Assembly: GCF_910594005.1 (NCBI RefSeq)
Contig: NC_057816.1
Span: 26,491,797-26,555,796, forward strand
Length of the DNA: 64,000 nt
Direction: 5' to 3'
DNA from: Cervus elaphus
Taxonomy: Eukaryota; Chordata; Mammalia; Artiodactyla; Cervidae
This document shows positions 56,544 through 64,000 of this stretch, in pieces (position 1 is the first letter of the stretch; every line of letters begins with the position of its first letter). The position numbers were made by a program, and so were the translations under genes. Under the pieces are notes generated by a model, which saw only the letters and a list, made by a program, of their open reading frames with translations, was not told the DNA's origin and did not search any database.

Positions 56544-58070
56544 ATCTCTGGGCTTTCTATTCTGTTCCATTGATCTATATTTCTGTCTTTGTGCCAGTAC
56601 CATACTGTCTTGATGACTGTGGCTTTGTAGTAGAGTCTGAAGTCAGGCAGGTTGATTCCTCCAGTTCCATTCTTCTTTCTCAAGATTATTTTGGCTATTC
56701 GAGGTTTTTTGTATTTCCATACAAATTGTGAAATTCTTTGGTCTAGTTCTGTGAAAAATACCGTTGGTAGCTTGATAGGGATTGCATTGAATCTATAGAT
56801 TGCTTTGGGTAGAATAGCCATTTTGACAATATTGATGAACACGGTATGTTTCTCCATCTGTTTGTGTCCTCTTTGATTTCTTTCATCAGTGTTTTATAGT
56901 TTTCTATGTATAGGTCCTTTGTTTCTTTAGGTAGATATACTCCTAAGTATTTTATTCTTTTTGTTGCAATGGAGAATGGTATTGTTTCCTTAATGTCTCT
57001 TTCTGTTTTTTCATTGTTAGTATATAGGAATGCAAGGGATTTCTGTGTGTTAATTTTATATCCTGCAACTTTACTATATTCATTGATTAGCTCTAGTAAT
57101 TTTCTGGTAGAGTCTTTAGGGTTTTCTATATAGAGGATCATGTCATCTGCAAACAGTGAGAGTTTCACTTCTTCTTTTCCTATCTGGATTCCTTTTACTT
57201 CTTTTTCTGCTCTGATTGCTGTGGCCAGAACTTCCAACACTATGTTGAATAGTAGTGGTGAGAGTGGGCACCCTTGTCTTGTTCCTGATTTCAGGGGAAA
57301 TGCCTTCAATTTTTCACCATTGAGGGTGATGCTTGCTGTGGGTTTGTCATATATAGCTTTTATTATGTTGAGGTATGTTCCTTCTATTCCTGCTTTTTGG
57401 AGAGTTTTAATCATAAATGAGTGTTGAATTTTGTCAAAGGCTTTCTCTGCATCTATTGAGATAATCATATGGTTTTTATCTTTCAATTTGTTAATGTGGT
57501 GTATTACATTGATTGATTTGCGGATATTAAAGAATCCTTGCATTCCTGGGATAAAGCCCACTTGGTCGTGGTGTATGATTTTTTTAATATGTTGTTAGAT
57601 TCTGTTTGCTAGAATTTTGTTAAGGATTTTTGCATCTATGTTCATCAGTGATATTGGACTAGTTTTCTTTTTTTGTGGCATCTTTGTCTGGTTTTGGAAT
57701 TAGGGTGATGGTGGCCTCATAGAATGAGTTTGGAAGCTTACCTTCATCTGCAATTTTCTGGAAGAGTTTGAGTAAGATAGGTGTTAGCTCTTCTCTAAAT
57801 TTTTGGTAGAATTCAGCTGTGAAGCCATCTGGTCCTGGGCTTTTGTTTGCTGGCAGATTTTTGATGACAGTTTCGATTTCCTTGCTTGTGATGGGTCTGT
57901 TAAGATCTTCTATTTCTTCCTGGTTCAGTTTTGGAAAGTTATACTTTTCTAAGAATTTGTCCATTTCATCCAAGTTGTCCATTTTATTGGCATAGAGCTG
58001 CTGGTAGTAGTCTCTTATGATCCTTTGTATTTCAGTGTTGTCTGTTGTGATCTCTCCATTTTCATTTCTA
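56544..58070 (-). pseudogene. L1 ORF2 reverse transcriptase part, inverted
   Basis: Minus-strand reading: 'LPANKSPGPDGFTAEFYQKF' (57982-57659), a frameshift, then 272 codons (57561-56743) with 'SIDAEKAFDKIQHSF', 'GTRQGCPLSPLLFNIV' and the intact catalytic 'LFADDMILYIENP'. After a second frameshift near 56850 comes 'YRFNAIPIKLPTVFFTELDQ' to 'QWNRIESPEI'. Little decay compared with the L1 at 42.6-48.1 kb. Confidence 0.94.
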
Positions 58071-58074
58071 ACAC

Positions 58075-59154
58075 CTTATCTTTGACAAAGGAGGCAAGGA
58101 TATACAATGGAAAAAAGACAACCTCTTTAACAAGTGGTGCTGGGAAAACTGGTCAACCACTTGTAAAAGAATGAAACTAGAACACTTTCTAACACCATAC
58201 ACAAAAATAAACTCAAAATGGATTAAAGATCTAAATGTAAGACCAGAAACTATAAAACTCCTAGAGGAGAACATAGGCAAAACACTCTCCGACATAAACC
58301 ACAGCAAGATCCTCTATGACCCACCTCCCAGAATATTGGAAATGAAAGCAAAACTAAACAAATGGGACCTAATGAAACTTAAAAGCTTTTGCACTACAAA
58401 GGAAACTATAAGTAAGGTGAAAAGACAGCCCTCAGATTGGGAGAAAATAATAGCAAATGAAGAAACAGACAAAGGATTAATCTCAAAAATATACAAGCAA
58501 CTCCTGCAGCTCAATTCCAGAAAAATAAATGACCCAATCAAAAAATGGGCCAAAGACCTAAACAGACATTTCTCCAAAGAAGACATACAGATGGCTAACA
58601 AACACATGAAAAGGTGCTCAACATCACTCATTATTAGAGAAATGCAAATCAAAACCACAATGAGGTACCATTACACGCCAGTCAGGATGGCTGCTATCCA
58701 AAAGTCTACAAGCAATAAATGCTGGAGAGGGTGTGGAGAAAAGGGAACCCTCTTACACTGTTGGTGGGAATGCAAACTAGTACAGCCACTATGGAGAACA
58801 GTGTGGAGATTCCTTAAAAAACTGGAAATAGACGTGCCATATGACCCAGCAATCCCACTTCTGGGCATACACACTGAGGAAACCAGATCTGAAAGAGACA
58901 CGTGCACCCCAATGTTCATCGCAGCACTGTTTATAATAGCCAGGACATGGAAGCAACCTAGATGCCCATCAGCAGATGAATGGATAAGGAAGCTGTGGTA
59001 CATATACACCATGGAATATTACTCAGCCATTAAAAAGAATTCATTTGAACCAGTCCTAATGAGATGGATGAAGCTGGAGCCCCTTATACAGAGTGAAGTA
59101 AGCCAGAAAGATAAAGAACATTACAGCATACTAACACATATATATGGAATTTAG
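58075..59154 (+). pseudogene. L1 ORF2 C-terminal part, open
   Basis: One uninterrupted frame of more than 327 codons reads 'KRMKLEHFLTPYTKINSKW', 'HMKRCSTSLIIREMQIKTTM', the cysteine-rich 'CWRGCGEKGTLLHCWWECK' and ends 'YSILTHIYGI' at the natural ORF2 stop. It is open only because the insertion is recent. No reverse transcriptase is attached, as that part is inverted upstream. Confidence 0.94.
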
Positions 59155-59477
59155 AAAGGTGATAACGATAACCCTATATGCAAAACAGAAAAAGAGACAC
59201 AGAAATACAGAACAGACTTTTGAACTCTGTGGGAGAATGTGAGGGTGGGATATTTCAAAAGAACAGCATGTATACTATCTATGGTGAAACAGATCACCAG
59301 CCCAGGTGGGATGCATGAGACACGTGCTCGGGCCTGGTGCACTGGGAAGACCCAGAGGAATCGGGTGGAGAGGGAGGTGAGAGGAGGGATCGGGATGGGG
59401 AATAAGTGTAAATCCATGGCTGATTCATATCAATGTATGACAAAACCTACTGGGAAAAAAAAAAATGCCTGTGTCTT

Positions 59478-60128
59478 GATAGAGGGAATAAACAGAAAGT
59501 AAAGAAGGAAGGAGGGAGACTAACTGGGAGCAAGGTGGCATTGCTGCATAACTCCAGGGAGTGTGTCTCCCTGGGATATCGTGAGTGGCAGTGTGGGCGG
59601 TCCAGGACCATGATCTGGATCCATCTCTGAGGACTTCTCGTCGTCTAGTGCCTTTGTGGTCCCTCCTTTCACACTAAGGTGAACTGTGTTTAAGATTGCT
59701 GAACTGCATTTTTAGGAGTTCCTGAGTATTTTCCCGCCAAACTATGAGGAAGGAGGAAAAACTGTTAAAGGCTGATTACCTATTCACAGATGTCATTTTA
59801 AGTACTCCCCTCCCCAGTGTAGTTAGTTTCAGAACAGACAGATCCATCCCTAGCAAAGATCTCAACTTTGTCTTGCTATAGACATGCTTAATCTTTTGAA
59901 GACACACAGCTCAGTAAATCCTGGCAACTCCCCACTACAGGCCCAAATTCAATGCTTTAAAAGTGAAATTGAAAAAAAAATGTGATTAATGAAATGTTAG
60001 TTTGACAACTGAAGCCATAAGCAACACAGATGTAGATGTCAGTCATTGGCAATGGCTGTGCTGCATTTGAAATGCTTTCAGAGCCCATGAATTAAAATAA
60101 GATATAATTGTCTACCTTTGTCAGCAGT
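59478..60128. other. Unique spacer between two L1 copies
   Basis: Unassigned sequence of about 650 bp between the L1 in sense and the next L1 in antisense. Confidence 0.5.
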
Positions 60129-61593
60129 ATTTTTTTTTTTTCCAGTGGGTTTTGTCATACATTGATATGAATCAGCCATGGATTTACATGTATTCCCAAT
60201 CCCGATCCCCCCTCCCACCTCCCTCTCCACCCGATTCCTCTGGGTCTTCCCAGTGCACCAGGCCGGAGCACTTGTCTCATGCATCCCACCTGGGCTGGTG
60301 ATCTGTTTCACCCTTGATAGTATACTTGTTTCAATGCTGTTCTCTCTGAACATCCCACCCTTGCCTTCTCCCACAGAGTCTAAAAGTCTGTTCTGTACAT
60401 CTCTGTCTCTTTTTCTGTTTTGTATATGGGGTTATCGTTACCATCTTTCTAAATTCCATATATATGCGTTAGTATACTGTATTGGTGTTTATCTTTCTGG
60501 CTTACTTCACTCTGTATAATGGGCTCCAGTTTCATCCATCTCATTAGAACTGATTCAAATGAATTCTTTTTAATGGCTGAGTAATATTCCATAGTGTATA
60601 TGTACCACAGCTTCCTTATCCATTCATCTGCTGATGGGCATCTAGGTTGCTTCCATGTCCTGGCTATTATAAACAGTGCTGCAATGAACATTGGGGTACA
60701 CGTGTCTCTTTCAGATCTGGTTTCCTCAGTGTGTATGCCCAGGAGTGGGATTACTGGGTCATATAGCAGTTCTATTTCCAGTTTTTTAAGGAATCTCCAC
60801 ACTGTTCTCCATAGCGGCTGTACTAGTTTGCATTCCCACCAACAGTGTAAGAGGGTTCCCTTTTCTCCACACCCTCTCCAGCATTTATTGCTTGTAGACT
60901 TTTGGATAGCAGCCATCCTGACTGGCGTGTAATGGTACCTCATTGTGGTTTTGATTTGCATTTCTCTGATGATGAGTGATGTTGAGCATCTTTTCATGTG
61001 TTTGTTAGCCATCTGTATGTCTTCTTTGGAGAAATGTCTGTTTAGTTCTTTGGCCCATTTTTGATTGGGTCATTTATTTTTCTGGAATTGAGCTGCAGGA
61101 GTTGCTTGTATATTTTTGAGATTAATCCTTTGTTGCTTCATTTGCTATTATTTTCTCCCAATCTGAGGGCTGTCTTTTCACCTTGCTTATAGTTTCCTTT
61201 GTTGTGCAAAAGCTTTTAAGTTTCATTAGGTCCCATTTGTTTAGTTTTGCTTTCATTTCCAATATTCTGGGAGGTGGGTCATAGAGGATCCTGCTGTGAT
61301 TTATGTCGGAGAGTGTTTTGCCTATGTTCTCCTCTAGGAGTTTTATAGTTTCTGGTCTTACATTTAGATCTTTAATCCATTTTGAGTTTATTTTTGTGTA
61401 TGGTGTTAGAAAGTGTTCTAGTTTCATTCTTTTACAAGTGGTTGACCAGTTTTCCCAGCAGCACTTGTTAAAGAGGTTGTCTTTTTTCCATTGTATATTC
61501 TTGCCTCCTTTGTCAAAGATAAGGTATCCGTAGGTACGTGGATTTATCTCTGGGCTTTCTATTTTGTTCCATTGATCTGTATTTCTGTCTTTG
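60129..61593 (-). mobile_element. Young L1, 5'-truncated
   Basis: T run at 60129-60140, antisense of the same 3' UTR as the previous copy, ORF2 C-terminal part, and truncation near 'TGTATTTCTGTCTTTGT' (about 61593). No clear target duplication. Confidence 0.94.
60449..61593 (-). pseudogene. L1 ORF2 C-terminal part, frameshifted
   Basis: Minus-strand frames 61658-61122 and 61012-60449. They read 'QWNKIESPEINPRTYGYLIF', 'VRPETIKLLEENIGKTLSD', then after a break 'GTLLHCWWECKLVQPLWRT' and 'QYSILTHIYGI'. A 4-bp loss near 61130 (missing the Asp codon region of 'ATDKG') shifts the frame. The last 187 residues differ from the copy at 58-59 kb at only about eight positions. Confidence 0.93.
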
Positions 61594-62324
61594 TAGATAG
61601 CACAAACTCTGAAATGACTGGAAGAATTAAAATATGCAGTGTTGTCTGACTCAGACAAGAGAAATTATTTCTATATCTTCTGTGACATGTAAATCTGCAG
61701 CCCTCCATCCTGGATCAGCCTGCAAAACTCAGGTTGGGGTCTACAAGAGCTTCTTTGTTAGATAAATGGTTTTTAAAAACTTTTGTGCTTTAATATTTGT
61801 CCTCTTGCCTTAACGAGGATTGGGAAATACCAGGGTGATTTCAGGGTCATTTAAACTCTCTGGGACTTAGAGTTCTCATCTGTAAAGTGAGGGGGTTGGA
61901 CTCAGGGACCACAAAGATTGCATCTGATTTTGAAATTCAATGACTCTAAAATATTCTTGACAGCTAAGTGGCTGTTCTGTAGATTTGAGGTTCAAGGGGC
62001 AACTCTTCACAATTCCTCACCATGCTGCTGGTTCACCAAGGTTGTCAGAGCTGTGGGGGGGCCAAGTCCTGTGAGTGGGAAGAGATCCCAGGGACAGGAC
62101 CTCCTAGAGGAGCTCCTCTCACTTTTTGGACTGTGCACCCTTGAATTCCAGTGGTTGCATTTTATTTGAATCGGTTTAACTATGGACTTCTTTCTATGGA
62201 ACATGATATTTTTCATTTATACATTCAGGGGCAGCAGTGGCAGGGAGATAAGGAAGTGACCTTCACCACATGTTTGACACAGATGGTGCCAAAATGAACC
62301 CTTGTTCTAGTCCATCTTCCCTTG
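61594..62324. other. Mostly unique, MIR-like at about 61840-61950
   Basis: 'CTCTCTGGGACTTAGAGTTC', 'TCATCTGTAAAGTGAGGGGG' and 'TTTTGAAATTCAATGACTC' are a MIR-type sense fragment. The rest is unassigned. Confidence 0.55.
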
Positions 62325-63120
62325 GCTCATTCATTCGCTCAGCAGATGTTTATTGAGCACCTTCAATGGTCAGGCATTGTTCTAGGGGGCTGTGGGTGGA
62401 TATAGCAGGGAACAGAACTGACACAGATATTGCCTCTGTAGGGCTCCCATCCTATCTGGGAATTGGAAGTAGACCATAGATATAATTTAGGAGATGGTAA
62501 GTGTTAGGGAGAAAAAATAGCAGAGTCAGGTAAATGGGCAGTGCTGGTCATAGGAAGGGTACAGTTTTCAGTGGGACAGTCAGGGAGTATGGTCCTTACT
62601 GAGAAGAGGGCAATTGATGAGACTTGAAGAGAGTGAGTGGGCCAAGTGGATATCTGGGGAAGAGCAATCTGGGCTGAGGAAACAGGCAATGCAAATGGCT
62701 CAAGGGAGGAATGTTCTTGGCAGGAGTGAGGAAACAGTAGGAGTTTGATCAGTGTGGCTGGAGCCCAGGGAGGGTAAGATGGAGAGTCAGGGTGAGTAAG
62801 GTCCCCAAGACCTTGTGATTCATTGTAAGAACTTTTGCTTTTACTCTGGGTGAAATTCCCCACCAGGGAATCAGAGCTGAAGAGTCACATGATCTGACTT
62901 ATTTCTAAACAGGGTCACTATGAATGTTGTGTTGAGGACAGACTTTCAGGGATGAGGGGACAAGGGTGGCCAGGGTGGTGGCAGGTAGATTGCTCAAGAG
63001 GCTGGTGGAAAAATCCAGGAAAAGATGGTGGTACCTTGGACCACAGTGGTAGCAGTGAAGATGTTGAGAGTGGTAACATTTTGCATATTTTTCAGGGGGA
63101 TAGCCAATGATTTAGTAATA
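62325..63120 (-). mobile_element. L2 LINE 3' portion
   Basis: Antisense L2: 'TCATTCATTCGCTCAGCAGATG', 'TTTATTGAGCACCTTCAATGG', 'GGCATTGTTCTAGGGGGCTG', 'GGGAACAGAACTGACACAGAT', 'CAGGCAATGCAAATGGCTCA' and 'GAAGAGTCACATGATCTGAC'. One of the best L2 copies here. Confidence 0.85.
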
Positions 63121-63124
63121 GAGT

Positions 63125-63540
63125 GAATCAGCCCACAGATATTTATTGAGTGGTCTTCATTATGTTAGTTCCAGAATTGGAGATATACTGAGCGAGGACA
63201 TCTCCTACAGTGTTGTGGGTTATATCTTGAACTCTAGAGATGAGTCTTTGAGAACACTGGTTAGTTAGTTTAGTTGGTCACCAAAGAGGCAGCTGAGATC
63301 TGAAGGAGGTGAAACCACCATGTAGAACGTGGCAGGAGAGCATTGTACTGCCAGGGGGACAGATGATGCAAAGGCCCTGTGGCCAGCACGAGCCTAGCCA
63401 GATTGAGGAAATAAGAAGCCTGGTGTGGGTCGGTGAATCAGAGTAGGCAGAGGTGATGATAGAAGATGAAGTTGCAAAGGTAAACAGGACCAAACCAGGG
63501 TGGGGATTGGATCAAGGGGGAGAGTATGAATTGCTGAGGC
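63125..63540 (-). mobile_element. L2-like fragment
   Basis: 'CCCACAGATATTTATTGAGTGG', 'GATGATGCAAAGGCCCTGTGG' and 'GAGCCTAGCCAGATTGAGG' resemble a second antisense L2. Confidence 0.6.
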
Positions 63541-64000
63541 TTGTTTGGTCAGAGAACCAGGCAACTTGAAGGGAGAAAACAGGTGTTTTTGATTTGAATC
63601 TCTAACCGCATTGCTGAAGCTAGTGCTAGCTGTCTTGAGCCCATATTCAGGAAGGATCCATCCCAACTGTGCCAGTGAGGTGAAACTGGAACTGTTAATC
63701 TGTTACAGCTAGATGGTCTGTGTTAGCATGACTGGTGTTGAACTTAAGTGTACTCTGACCAAGGATCTCCTCTGGGAGCTTGGCTGACATCAGGGCAGGA
63801 GCTCTCCGCAGGAAGCCCAGGGGGTCTGTACTATGTACATTACATAGTAAATGTCAGCTTATAAATTGCAGGAGGTACAGAATAAACTACCTCAATCCTA
63901 TACAGTTAGGGGGGAGAAAAAGCCAGCCTTTCTTTGATTTTTATGACTCAAGAGCTTCCTGCCATCTTCATCAGTCAGAAAACGGAGGCAGTTGGAGACA
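63541..64000. other. Unique sequence to window end
   Basis: Nothing recognised. Confidence 0.35.

Larger units (their letters stand above)
56544..59460 (+). mobile_element. Young L1, 5'-inverted (twin-primed) with 17-bp target duplication
   Basis: 56544 to about 58070 is an inverted L1 segment. From about 58075 to 59460 the L1 3' part and A tail are in sense orientation. AAAAATGCCTGTGTCTT is at 56527-56543 and 59461-59477. The inverted segment ends (outer side) at codons reading 'ESPEI' and the sense segment starts at 'LIFDKGGKDIQW'. In the related copy at 60-61.6 kb these are only about seven codons apart, so very little was lost at the switch. Confidence 0.96.

Noticed and set aside
58314..59012. 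Two long minus-strand frames (114 and 113 codons), repeated on the plus strand at 60594-60932
   Set aside because: Antisense of L1 ORF2; the same shadow appears at each L1 copy.
60120..61610. Possible target duplication around the L1 at 60129-61593 (CTTTGT...AGCA-like on both sides)
   Set aside because: Matches are too imperfect and partly L1-derived; not claimed.
1..64000. A new multi-gene biological system
   Set aside because: No cluster of host genes, no operon-like layout and no intact host coding frame was found; the novelty is in insertion structures.

Overview
The window is a stretch of nuclear DNA from a bovid ruminant (cattle, sheep, goat or close kin). The evidence is its repeats: BovB (RTE) LINEs, ruminant L1 copies, Bov-tA SINEs with tRNA-like heads, dimeric Bov-A2 SINEs with (AGC)n tails, and a cetartiodactyl CHR SINE. 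They overlie older mammalian repeats (MIR, L2, MER5, MER20, old L1, a MaLR-type LTR). The species and chromosome cannot be read from the sequence alone.

I see no intact host protein-coding gene. The long reading frames are retrotransposon proteins, their antisense shadows, or chance frames. The only host-gene-derived coding sequence I recognise is a decayed intronless copy at 35043-35411 that resembles C11orf98. A 20-nt candidate microexon with good splice signals lies at 1131-1150 and is unproven. The window is therefore intergenic or inside a large intron.

Layout. 1-10.4 kb: unique sequence with three adjacent hAT-type elements, MER5/MER20, a TIR element and Bov SINEs. 10.4-13.5 kb: a MIR split by a nearly complete BovB whose 5' half is inverted. 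13.5-20.8 kb: unique sequence, a BovB nested in an old L1, and a long L2. 20.8-21.25 kb: a solo class I ERV LTR. 21.3-36 kb: unique sequence, old L1/L2/MIR, a CHR SINE broken by BovB, a MaLR LTR and the retropseudogene. 36-41 kb: BovB in an old L1, then a very small inverted L1 insertion. 41-48.1 kb: a nest of old L1, inverted BovB and a long decayed L1. 48.1-56.5 kb: unique sequence, a long L2 broken by BovB, and a SINE cluster. 56.5-61.6 kb: two young L1 copies with 3' parts in opposite orientation, one of them 5'-inverted with a 17-bp target duplication. 61.6-64 kb: L2 fragments and unique sequence.

The main theme is target-primed reverse transcription leaving unusual products. There are three well supported 5'-inverted (twin-primed) insertions and one probable one, spread over two unrelated LINE clades; an insertion made of poly(A) only, with a target duplication; and repeated use of old L1 3' ends as BovB landing sites. 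No new multi-gene system was found.
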